Assembly: GCA_964549655.1 (NCBI GenBank)
Contig: CAZJXN010000130.1
Location: 1 to 15,195 of the forward strand
DNA length: 15,195 nt
Direction of reading: 5' to 3'
Source: JADJNW01 sp964549655
Lineage (GTDB): Bacteria > Bacteroidota > Bacteroidia > Chitinophagales > Saprospiraceae
Position numbers and translations under genes: made by a program. Below, piece by piece: positions 7,681 to 14,580 of the stretch; the stretch's first letter is position 1, and each line of letters opens with the position of its first letter. The notes under the pieces were generated by a model, which did not search any database, was not told the origin of the DNA, and saw only the letters and a program-made list of their open reading frames with translations.

Positions 7681-7688
7681 TACCTTTG
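7681..7688 (+). promoter_or_regulatory. -7 promoter box abutting the SprB-repeat gene start
   Basis: TACCTTTG is a perfect TAnnTTTG and ends only 2 bases before the ATG at 7691. With transcription starting a few bases after the box, the mRNA would begin at or just inside the start codon. A matching -33 TTTG was not found. Confidence 0.45.
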
Positions 7689-7690
7689 CT

Positions 7691-10600
7691 ATGACTAAAA
7701 ATTTACGTTTACACAAATTCAACGGTTTGGAGAAAAATTATCTTCAAAAAATCCGACACTTACTATTGTTGACGCTGTTCTTGACGGCGGCTCAAGTCAT
7801 GTATGCGCAATTAACCATCACTTTCAATGTACAGGAACCCACGTGTTTTGGTTTGCCCACCGGTAAAGTGAAAGCGTTGGTAAGCGGCGGCGTCGCACCG
7901 TACACGTACACTTGGAACACGGGCGCTACCGTGGCGCAGTTAGATGGCATCCCAGCAGGTTCTTACACTGTGACAGTGAGAGATGCCGCAGGCACTACGG
8001 CAATTCAGAACATTGTGATTAACCAACCGCTGTTGGTATCGGCTACCATCACTTCTTCGGCGGCTTGTGCGAGTCCATTTACACTCGCCGCAGTGGGTGG
8101 CGGCGGCGCGCCTCCGTATCGGTATTATTGGACGACCAATCAGACTTCGCAGACGATTTCCGTGACTTCAGGCACGTATTGCGTCACGTTGACCGATCAA
8201 AATTCTTGCGGTGCCATCGCTTGTATTACGGTCAATCTTACTCCTCTCAACCTTTCCGCAGTAGCGATGGGTGTCACTTGTCCGAATGGGCAGGATGGCA
8301 GCGTCACGGCGAATCCAATTGGTGGTACAGCGCCTTTCACGTATCAGTGGAGCAACGGCGGCGCGACCCAAACCATCAATAATCTTGCGCCCGGCACATA
8401 CAGCGTGACCGTGACGGATAAAAATGGCTGTAAATCTTCCGCCTCGGCAACGGTGGCAAACAAAGCACCGATTGTCGTCACATTGCTTGGAACTCAGCCC
8501 ACTTGTGTCGGCGATAATTCAGGTATTGTCACTGCAAATGCGACCGGTGGGAATCCGCCTTACACCTATACTTGGAACACGGGTGCTACTGCGCAGACCA
8601 TTACCAGCTTAGGCGCAGGCACTTACACCGTGACCGTGACAGATAACAAAGGTTGCCCAGCGACTAAGTCTATTTCCTTACAACCAAAGTCAAAACTGAC
8701 GCTGACCGTTTCCGGTAATGGCGAAAGTTGTCCTGATTTAAATAATGGCTCGATTACTGCCAATCCTGGAAACGGCGTTCCACCTTATGCTTTTGCTTGG
8801 AGCAATGGCGCGACCGCGCAAACCATAACTAATTTAACGCCCAGTACTTACAGCGTGACCGTCACGGATTTTGTTGGCTGTAAAGCAAATAGTTCTTTTA
8901 CCGTGGCAGAAGCAATTAATCTAACGATTGTTGTAACCAAGCAAAATGCAACAAATTGCGGTGGTGGAAATGGTACAGCGAATGTGGCAGTTACCTCAGG
9001 CGTAGCACCTTATACTTACAAATGGAGTAACAATGCAACAACAGCTTCCATCAGCAATCTCGGCGCAGGCACGTATCAGGTGACGGTGACGGATGCCAGA
9101 GGTTGTACCAAAATAGATGCTGTAATTATCACCTCGCCACCACCGGTTTTTGTAAAAGTAACTGCCACAGATTTAGTCTGCCTCGGTGCTAACACTGGCA
9201 CTGCAAATGCAACGGTGACAGGCGGTACGGCTCCTTTCACCTATCTTTGGAATACCACTGCAACAACGGCTGCTATCAGCAATTTAAGTGCGGGTATTTA
9301 CAAAGTGACGGTGACGGATGCCAGCGGCTGTACGGCTATTGGTGCAGATACGATTCTCCAAGCTCCCGCTTTAAATATTACCATCAATGCGACCGCAGTG
9401 GTGTGTGGTTCAGAAAATGAAGGTACGGCAACTGCAAGCGCAACGGGCGGCAAAGCACCTTATACTTTTGTTTGGAATACTGGCGCAACTGTCAACACAA
9501 TTGAGGATTTAGTGACCGGCACGTATCGCGTCACCGTTACGGATGCCAATGGTTGCAGCGCGGTGAAAGAAACACTAGTCACCGTGGTATCTGATTTCTC
9601 TGTAACTGCTGTGCAAAGACACGTCTTGTGTAATGGCGATAATTCAGGGAGTATTCTGGCGACAGCCACAGGTGGCACTATTCCTTATATTTATGCTTGG
9701 AGTAGTGGGCAGACAACAGCTGAAATTGTAAACCTCATCGCAGGAACTTACACTGTAACCGTGACGGATAAAAATGGCTGTAAACTCTCTCAAACCCTCA
9801 ACGTCACGCAGCCAACTGCACTAAATATCACAACCACAGACTCAGATATTGATTGCTTTAGTAGCAATGACGGCACCGCTTCGGTGACTGCTTCTGGCGG
9901 TATCGGTCCTTACACTTACAAATGGAGCAATAATGCAACAACGGCTGCGATTTCAAATCTATCGCCGGGTACGTATACCGTGACGGTGACGGATGCGAAT
10001 TTTTGTACAAAAACGGCGACGATAACCATTACACAATCTCCACAACTTACCTTGCAAACTTCCAAAGTGGACGCAGGTTGTAACACAGGCACAGGCACTG
10101 CGACGGCAACGGTTTCGGGTGGTAAAACCCCTTATTCTTATGCTTGGAGCAATAGCGGCAGCACACCTACCATTACAGGTTTGACGGCTGGAACTTATAC
10201 CGTAACCGTAACAGATGCCAATGAATGTGCTACAACTGGCACGGTTACTATCAATCAACCGACCAATCTGACCGTCGCTGTCAATATTACAAAAGGAACT
10301 TGCGAGGACAGCAATAGCGCCACGATTGGCTCAACAGTCTCAGGCGGCACGGGACCTTACACGTACAAATGGAGCAATAATGCAACCACGGCTTCCCTCA
10401 CCAATGTAGGCGCAGGCACGTATACCGTGACCGTAACTGATTCGAAGAGCTGTACCGCAACGGGTTCTGTCGTTTTAACTGCATTCAAAAAACCTTCCTG
10501 TTCTATTACATTGGTCAATGACAGCACGGCACAAGTCGTCGTCACGGGCGGCACTGCACCTTATACTTATCAGTGGAGCAATAGTCAGTCTACGAATCTG

Positions 10601-11338
10601 GTTACAAAATTACAAACGGGCACTTACAGCGTGACCGTGACCGATGCAAGTGGCTGTACGACTTCCTGTTCGATTGACATCAAAGGTCCGGCACTTATTG
10701 GCGACTTTGTCTGGTTGGATAATGATAGAGACGGCATTCAGGATATAGGCGAGCCGGGCATTCCAAATGTGACNNNNNNNNNNNNNNNNNNNNNNNNNNN
10801 NNNNNNNNNNNNNNNNNNNNNNNNNNNNNNNNNNNNNNNNNNNNNNNNNNNNNNNNNNNNNNNNNNNNNNNNNAATTACCAATTCGTCATAGAGCACTCG
10901 GCAGAAGGAACGGAGTTCAGACAAATCGGTCAGATACTCACGCCCAAACGCACGAGCGGCGGCTTCCACGAATATGAACACATCGGCGCAGCGCCCAAGC
11001 GAGGTTGGAATTATTACCGCGTCATGGCAGTAGATGCACAAGGTAAAAAGACCCTTTCTGAAATAGAAGAAGTGGTCATGTACGCCAATTCCGAACTCAT
11101 GCACTACTATCCGAACCCAGCAACGGACCGCCTAACGGTGGAAATTTTCGACTCTTTGAACGATACCGTAGAATTCCAATTAGTCAACTCCAACGGCACG
11201 ATTCTACAAACCATCCAAGCACCAAAAGACGCAACTCGGCAGGAAATTGACCTCTCTGCGCTACCGGCAGGCGCCTATTTTGTAAAAGTGAAATACGGCA
11301 AGATTGATGTAAAAGTGCTGAAAGTAATGAAGAATTAA
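7691..11338 (+). CDS. SprB-repeat cell-surface protein with SdrD_B-like segment and T9SS C-terminal sorting domain (interrupted by assembly gap)
   Basis: A giant secreted protein of the kind exported by the type IX secretion system and attached to the cell surface. Residues 1-40 are a long signal peptide ending AAQVMYAQ. Residues 41-1000 hold 13 SprB repeats (PF13573) of about 75 aa, each with GG..PYTY.W, then aGTYtVTVTD..GC. Residues 1001-1027 begin an SdrD_B-like domain (IGDFVWLDNDRDGIQD, a Ca-binding DxDxDGxxD type motif). Codons 1028-1061 are Ns. After the gap, NYQFVIEHSAEGTEF and NYYRVMAVDAQGK form the beta-sandwich module that usually precedes the sorting domain, and 1140-1215 (YPNPATDRL, then LPAGAYFVKVK) is a type A T9SS sorting domain. 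True length is unknown, since the frame across 100 Ns is not evidence of continuity. SprB of Flavobacterium johnsoniae is a gliding adhesin; adhesion or gliding is inference here. A strong terminator follows. Confidence 0.85.
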   Translation: MTKNLRLHKFNGLEKNYLQKIRHLLLLTLFLTAAQVMYAQLTITFNVQEPTCFGLPTGKVKALVSGGVAPYTYTWNTGATVAQLDGIPAGSYTVTVRDAAGTTAIQNIVINQPLLVSATITSSAACASPFTLAAVGGGGAPPYRYYWTTNQTSQTISVTSGTYCVTLTDQNSCGAIACITVNLTPLNLSAVAMGVTCPNGQDGSVTANPIGGTAPFTYQWSNGGATQTINNLAPGTYSVTVTDKNGCKSSASATVANKAPIVVTLLGTQPTCVGDNSGIVTANATGGNPPYTYTWNTGATAQTITSLGAGTYTVTVTDNKGCPATKSISLQPKSKLTLTVSGNGESCPDLNNGSITANPGNGVPPYAFAWSNGATAQTITNLTPSTYSVTVTDFVGCKANSSFTVAEAINLTIVVTKQNATNCGGGNGTANVAVTSGVAPYTYKWSNNATTASISNLGAGTYQVTVTDARGCTKIDAVIITSPPPVFVKVTATDLVCLGANTGTANATVTGGTAPFTYLWNTTATTAAISNLSAGIYKVTVTDASGCTAIGADTILQAPALNITINATAVVCGSENEGTATASATGGKAPYTFVWNTGATVNTIEDLVTGTYRVTVTDANGCSAVKETLVTVVSDFSVTAVQRHVLCNGDNSGSILATATGGTIPYIYAWSSGQTTAEIVNLIAGTYTVTVTDKNGCKLSQTLNVTQPTALNITTTDSDIDCFSSNDGTASVTASGGIGPYTYKWSNNATTAAISNLSPGTYTVTVTDANFCTKTATITITQSPQLTLQTSKVDAGCNTGTGTATATVSGGKTPYSYAWSNSGSTPTITGLTAGTYTVTVTDANECATTGTVTINQPTNLTVAVNITKGTCEDSNSATIGSTVSGGTGPYTYKWSNNATTASLTNVGAGTYTVTVTDSKSCTATGSVVLTAFKKPSCSITLVNDSTAQVVVTGGTAPYTYQWSNSQSTNLVTKLQTGTYSVTVTDASGCTTSCSIDIKGPALIGDFVWLDNDRDGIQDIGEPGIPNVXXXXXXXXXXXXXXXXXXXXXXXXXXXXXXXXXXNYQFVIEHSAEGTEFRQIGQILTPKRTSGGFHEYEHIGAAPKRGWNYYRVMAVDAQGKKTLSEIEEVVMYANSELMHYYPNPATDRLTVEIFDSLNDTVEFQLVNSNGTILQTIQAPKDATRQEIDLSALPAGAYFVKVKYGKIDVKVLKVMKN
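7811..10690 (+). repeat. Thirteen tandem SprB repeats (about 225 bp each) inside the surface-protein gene
   Basis: The period is about 73-75 codons. Most units have one Cys before the first conserved Gly and one in the GC after VTVTD, so a conserved disulfide per unit is plausible. Unit 2 is the most diverged (SAACASPF and GTYCVTLTD) and unit 13 is shortened at its N-terminal side. Units 6, 10 and 12 share almost identical DNA around 9008-9045, 9908-9945 and 10354-10391 (encoding PYTYKWSNNATTA), suggesting recent duplication or gene conversion. Such near-identity also explains why assembly broke in this gene. Confidence 0.9.
10774..10873. other. Assembly gap of 100 Ns
   Basis: Exactly 100 N characters, the conventional placeholder for a gap of unknown size. 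It starts at the third position of a codon and the right flank happens to resume in frame, a one-in-three coincidence. The left flank stops early in an SdrD_B-like domain and the right flank starts in a pre-sorting-domain module, so substantial coding sequence is probably missing. Confidence 0.97.
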
Positions 11339-11369
11339 AACAAATGTAAAATCTGAAATTTGAAATAAG

Positions 11370-11408
11370 AAAAGGCTGCTTTCGATGTATCGGAAGTAGC
11401 CTTTTTTA
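11370..11408 (+). terminator. Strong rho-independent terminator after the SprB-repeat gene, possibly bidirectional
   Basis: A 17-pair stem (11370-11386 with 11389-11405, two G-U pairs) closes on a 2-base apex, effectively a tetraloop, and is followed by TTTTTTATTATT. The A-run on the left side would serve as a T-run on the minus strand for the convergent pseudouridine synthase gene. Confidence 0.85.
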
Positions 11409-11413
11409 TTATT

Positions 11414-11437
11414 CACAATATCACAATATCACAATAT
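11414..11437. repeat. Three tandem copies of the octamer CACAATAT
   Basis: Perfect copies at 11414-11421, 11422-11429 and 11430-11437, sitting between the terminator and the stop codon of the convergent RluA-family gene. Copy number could vary between strains; function unknown. Confidence 0.75.
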
Positions 11438-11438
11438 C

Positions 11439-12167
11439 CTAACTTCCCCATTTTCTTAATTGATTCAGCACCGCCTGAAAGTCTTTCGGCAACGGCACTG
11501 AAAAAGCCATCCGTTCGCCCGTGAGCGGGTGGTCTATCGTAAGTTGATGCGCGTGGAGCACCGTGCGCGACATGAGCGGGCGTTCTTCCTGTTCTTTCCC
11601 CAATTGATATTTCCGATGTTTTACCTCCGACAAGAAAAATTCGCTTCGTTTCCCATACAATGCGTCTACCACAATTGGATGTCCCAGATGTTTGAGATGT
11701 ACGCGAATCTGATGCGTTCGACCCGTATGAATATTGGCTTCTACCAGCGAGAACGCTTTAAAAATTTCTATCACTTTATAATCTGTAATCGCTTTTTTTC
11801 CGATGCGGCTCACAATCATTTTCCCCGGCAATGTCGGATGCGGACCAATCCGTGCATCAATCGTCCCCATTTCAGGATTCGGTTTTCCATCCACCAACGC
11901 GAGATAAATCTTATCTACCGTCCGATTAAAAAACTGTTGCGACAAATTCCGATGCGCGTCTTCCGTTTTTGCAAAACAAATAATACCACTCGTTTCTCGG
12001 TCGAGGCGATGCACAATCCAGATTTTTTCTGTGTAATATTCTGAAAGCAATTTAATAAGACTTAGCTTCGTGGCATCAAATCGGTCAGGAATTGTCAATA
12101 AATCCGCCGGTTTATTTACAATAATTAAAGATTCATCCTCGTGTATAATATCAATTTTTAATTTCAT
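11439..12167 (-). CDS. RluA-family pseudouridine synthase (no S4 domain)
   Basis: A 242-residue cytoplasmic enzyme that would isomerise uridine to pseudouridine in rRNA or tRNA. It opens directly with the catalytic domain (IIHEDESLIIVNKPADLLTI, 7-26). Motif II HRLDRETSG (53-61) contains the catalytic Asp56. NRTVDKIYLALVDG (81-94) follows, then RTHQIRVHLKHLGHPIVVD (150-168), the conserved RTHQIRVHL motif, and DALYGK. The C-terminal LHAHQLTIDHPLTGE is also standard. The N-terminal S4 RNA-binding domain of RluC/RluD is absent, as in RluA/TruC-like and many Bacteroidota members, so the exact target nucleotide cannot be assigned. It converges on the SprB gene. The region upstream contains a duplicated 14-mer but no recognisable -7 box. 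Confidence 0.93.
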   Translation of the reverse strand: MKLKIDIIHEDESLIIVNKPADLLTIPDRFDATKLSLIKLLSEYYTEKIWIVHRLDRETSGIICFAKTEDAHRNLSQQFFNRTVDKIYLALVDGKPNPEMGTIDARIGPHPTLPGKMIVSRIGKKAITDYKVIEIFKAFSLVEANIHTGRTHQIRVHLKHLGHPIVVDALYGKRSEFFLSEVKHRKYQLGKEQEERPLMSRTVLHAHQLTIDHPLTGERMAFSVPLPKDFQAVLNQLRKWGS

Positions 12168-12176
12168 TCATAGATT

Positions 12177-12206
12177 GTGTTAAAGTGTTTGAGTGTTAAA
12201 GTGTTT
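12177..12206. repeat. Direct repeat GTGTTAAAGTGTTT, two copies
   Basis: Identical 14-mers at 12177-12190 and 12193-12206 (period 16) lie immediately upstream of the pseudouridine synthase start at 12167. They could be a duplicated regulator site or a short tandem repeat of the type seen elsewhere in this window. Confidence 0.6.
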
Positions 12207-12251
12207 TTGTCTCGCACGTCAATAATCGGCAACAAAAACTCTGCGCCTTTG

Positions 12252-12349
12252 TCCCGCCATACAGCGGGATGAAAAATGCAGCGAGCGTAGTAAAGAGCGT
12301 AAAAATCCGCAAAAATCCGCCCAATCCGCGTCCCCGACTTTGGTCGGGG
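12252..12349. repeat. Intergenic cluster of small palindromes and a repeated decamer
   Basis: Contains hairpin TCCCGC-CATACA-GCGGGA (12252-12269, same arms as 511-525), two tandem AAAAATCCGC decamers (12301-12320) with a degenerate third unit, and hairpin CCCCGAC-TTTG-GTCGGGG (12332-12349). On the minus strand the last hairpin lies about 60 bases beyond the RibF-glycosyltransferase stop and is followed about 20 bases later by a T-run, so it may end that transcript. No gene is seen in 12168-12407. Confidence 0.55.
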
Positions 12350-12407
12350 CGTTCCAATTACGTTATAAGTGAAGTAAAATAATAAACAAAAAATAGCATA
12401 TGAAAAA

Positions 12408-14399
12408 TTACAGATCCCGAAATCGCTTACGCTTCCTCAAATAATATCGCCACACAATACTTCCCCGAAACCGCCCTTCCCAAACCGTAGCATCTCCAAT
12501 TAGAATCTTTTCAATCTGTTTTTGAATGACCTTACGTTTTTTAAAAAACTTCCAAAAATTGGGAATAAACGTCCAGTGCGCTCGAATAATCGCTTTAAAA
12601 TGCTCGAATTTCCCTTCCGTTAAAAATAAAAATCCTGCGACCGCATCCAACGCAAACCGCATCGGCAATAACCAAATTAAACTCCCAACCGATTCATTTT
12701 TCAATAACGTATACAAACTATTTCTAAAATTTAAATACGTTTTAAACGGCGTATTGTAAGCCAGTGTGCCGCCGCCGACATGATATACCAACGACTTGGG
12801 TTCTGCCATAATTTTATAACCCGCCCGCTTCAAGCGCCAGCACAAATCAATCTCCTCCAAATGCGCAAAATAATCCGCATCAAAACCCTGCAACGCATGA
12901 AACAAATCTGCTCGAATCACTATCGCTGCACCCGTCGCCCAAAATATTTCTTGTGCTTTATCATATTGCCCTTCATCTGCTTCCGTCACCGAAAAAATCC
13001 TGCCCCGACAAAACGGATACCCCAGTGCATCCAACCAACCACCTGCTGCTCCTGCATATTCAAAATACGTTTGCTGTAAATATGCTCGGATTTTCGGCTG
13101 ACAAGCGGCAATTGTAGGGTCACTTTCCAATAGTTTTATAATGGGAGTCAGCCAGTCTTGCGTCACTTCCACATCCGAATTCAATAACACATAATATTTC
13201 CAACCTTCCGTTTGTAATTGTTGTAATGCAACATTATACCCACCAGCAAAGCCATGATTTATAGTTGAAATAAGCAGACGAATATCAGGATAAATTTTCT
13301 TCAAAAAAGCCACCGAATCATCCGTCGAGCCATTGTCCGCCACTATTACGACTGCTTCCTGACTATTTTTTATTACAATCGGCAAAAACTGGTCTAAATA
13401 TTTTTTTCCATTATAATTTAAAATGACAATCGCTGTTTGAATGGCAGTCGGGGTATTATTTTTTAAAATCACATTCAACTTGCTTTGAGCGTCCTGTTTG
13501 TCTTTTTTTAACTGGTTTTTCAATGCTTCCAAACCTGCAAACGGTAAATCGTCTCGCAAGAAATCTATCAATTCTAACTGTAAAGTATCTCCATAAATTT
13601 CTTTGTCAAAATCAAAAATATTTACTTCAATGGTTCGATTATTATATTCTTTTAATACAGGTCGCGTACCGATGTAAAGCATTCCATTATAAAATTTCCC
13701 CTCATGCGTCACGCGCACTGCATAAATTCCATCCGGTGGAATCAACTTTTCTCGTTGTGCTATTTCTACATTTGCCGTTGGAAAACCAATCGTACGCCCA
13801 ATTTTTTGTCCTTCTACGACCGTTCCATTCAAGGTGTAATAATGTCCCAATAATTGAGTTGCTGTTTGTGTATCGCTCTTTTCCAGTGCATTGCGAATCT
13901 TGGTCGAACTAATCGCTATTGCATCTACTTCCTGTTTTTCAATTTCTATTACTTCATAATTATATTTTTTGGAATGCCATTTTAAAAAATGAATATCGCC
14001 CTGCCGATTCAACCCAAACCGATGGTCGTAGCCAATCACAATACACTTTGGACGAAACTTTTCTACCAGAAACTTTTCAATATATTCATCTGCTGAAATC
14101 TGCGAAAATTCTATTGTAAATGGCACAATGACCACATTATCAATACCATATCTTTTTAGCAAATCAATTTTTTCCGCTAAAGTTGTCAATAAGCGTAGCG
14201 TATCATCTTGCGGGTAAATAACCTGTCGCGGGTGTGGATGGAAAGTAATAACGACGCTCTCACCATTCACTGTACGCGCCAAGTTATTCACTTGTTCCAA
14301 AATCTTTTGATGCCCACCATGCACCCCGTCAAACGAGCCGATGGTCACCACCGCGTTGCGAAAAGTAGGCAAATTCGTAAGGTCATAAAAAACTCTCAT
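12408..14399 (-). CDS. ribF: Fusion of bifunctional riboflavin kinase/FAD synthetase (RibF) with a family 2 glycosyltransferase
   Basis: One 663-codon frame encodes two enzymes. Residues 1-310 are a complete RibF, which makes FMN from riboflavin plus ATP and then FAD: adenylyltransferase motifs GSFDGVHGGH (21-30) and ISSTKIR (163-169), then flavokinase motifs GRTIGFPTANV (201-211) with PTAN, and NGMLYIGTRP. After a Lys/Gln-rich linker (about 295-320), residues 322-663 are a GT2 enzyme: TAIVILNYNGKKYLDQF, VADNGSTDDSV, LLNSDVEVT (the DXD-like nucleotide-sugar site), FEYAGAAGGWLDALGYPFCR, FWATGAA and FAHLEEIDLCWRLK. This GT2 subtype usually transfers sugars into surface polysaccharides. The start at 14399 fits RibF (MRVFYDL) and lies downstream of a perfect -7 box; the more upstream ATG at 14471 would lie before that box. 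The fusion is unusual to my knowledge. A GTG at 13472 could allow separate GT2 translation. Confidence 0.9.
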   Translation of the reverse strand: MRVFYDLTNLPTFRNAVVTIGSFDGVHGGHQKILEQVNNLARTVNGESVVITFHPHPRQVIYPQDDTLRLLTTLAEKIDLLKRYGIDNVVIVPFTIEFSQISADEYIEKFLVEKFRPKCIVIGYDHRFGLNRQGDIHFLKWHSKKYNYEVIEIEKQEVDAIAISSTKIRNALEKSDTQTATQLLGHYYTLNGTVVEGQKIGRTIGFPTANVEIAQREKLIPPDGIYAVRVTHEGKFYNGMLYIGTRPVLKEYNNRTIEVNIFDFDKEIYGDTLQLELIDFLRDDLPFAGLEALKNQLKKDKQDAQSKLNVILKNNTPTAIQTAIVILNYNGKKYLDQFLPIVIKNSQEAVVIVADNGSTDDSVAFLKKIYPDIRLLISTINHGFAGGYNVALQQLQTEGWKYYVLLNSDVEVTQDWLTPIIKLLESDPTIAACQPKIRAYLQQTYFEYAGAAGGWLDALGYPFCRGRIFSVTEADEGQYDKAQEIFWATGAAIVIRADLFHALQGFDADYFAHLEEIDLCWRLKRAGYKIMAEPKSLVYHVGGGTLAYNTPFKTYLNFRNSLYTLLKNESVGSLIWLLPMRFALDAVAGFLFLTEGKFEHFKAIIRAHWTFIPNFWKFFKKRKVIQKQIEKILIGDATVWEGRFRGSIVWRYYLRKRKRFRDL

Positions 14400-14406
14400 G
14401 GCGCTG

Positions 14407-14414
14407 CAAAGGTA
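14407..14414 (-). promoter_or_regulatory. -7 promoter box of the RibF-glycosyltransferase gene
   Basis: Minus strand TACCTTTG, a perfect TAnnTTTG, ends 7 bases before the ATG at 14399, giving a predicted leader of only a few nucleotides. The -33 element is not clear (a TTG is present but only 11 bases upstream). The box decides the start: the in-frame ATG at 14471 would lie upstream of transcription. Confidence 0.5.
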
Positions 14415-14494
14415 GGGTTCTTTTGCAACATTCTCCATAAGGTTCGTATTTCCCAAAAAAAGGCAAGTCAAAAATTTGCGGGGTTACGGGGCAC

Positions 14495-14533
14495 AAAAAA
14501 GGACGCGAGCCATTCCTTTCTATAGCCCGCGTC
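14495..14533 (-). terminator. Rho-independent terminator of the CHU_C-like gene
   Basis: On the minus strand GACGCGGGCT pairs with GGCTCGCGTC (10 pairs including two G-U) around a loop of about 12 bases, followed by CTTTTTTG. It lies between the end of the small secreted protein gene and the RibF fusion gene, so the two are separately transcribed. Confidence 0.75.
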
Positions 14534-14580
14534 AAAATATGAACAACTTTTAATAGTTTACTTTTTATGACTTGGCTGTT

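Larger units (their letters stand above)
7012..7690. other. Long divergent intergenic region, no gene recognised; several possible RNA hairpins
   Basis: This 679-base AT-rich region separates the divergent methyltransferase and SprB-repeat genes. No convincing protein or tRNA gene is seen. Possible hairpins: 7133-7162 (CATAG/CTATG with a 5-base loop, plus outer ACCC/GGGT closing a 7-base bulge); 7295-7315 (AAAAACC/GGTTTTT followed by T residues, a weak terminator-like element); 7546-7574 (an 11-pair stem with three consecutive G-U pairs around a 7-base loop). A near-match promoter, TTG about 7197-7199 with TTTATTTG about 7220-7227, precedes the 7295 hairpin. The content could be a regulatory leader or a small RNA, but each element alone is weak. 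Confidence 0.4.

Noticed and set aside
7811..10690. Regular repeats that might be read as a CRISPR or satellite array
   Set aside because: The period of about 225 bp is a multiple of three and matches SprB protein repeats; there are no short identical repeats with unique spacers.
10610..11104. Open minus-strand frame across the N gap
   Set aside because: It is antisense to the SprB/T9SS coding sequence and is kept open only by the Ns; its translation has no recognisable domain.
11529..12044. 171-codon plus-strand open frame
   Set aside because: It is antisense to the pseudouridine synthase, which has complete catalytic motifs; the plus-strand product shows no domain pattern.
14400..14471. 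Upstream ATG at 14471 as the RibF start
   Set aside because: RibF homologues begin close to MRVFYDL, and a perfect -7 box at 14407-14414 lies downstream of 14471.
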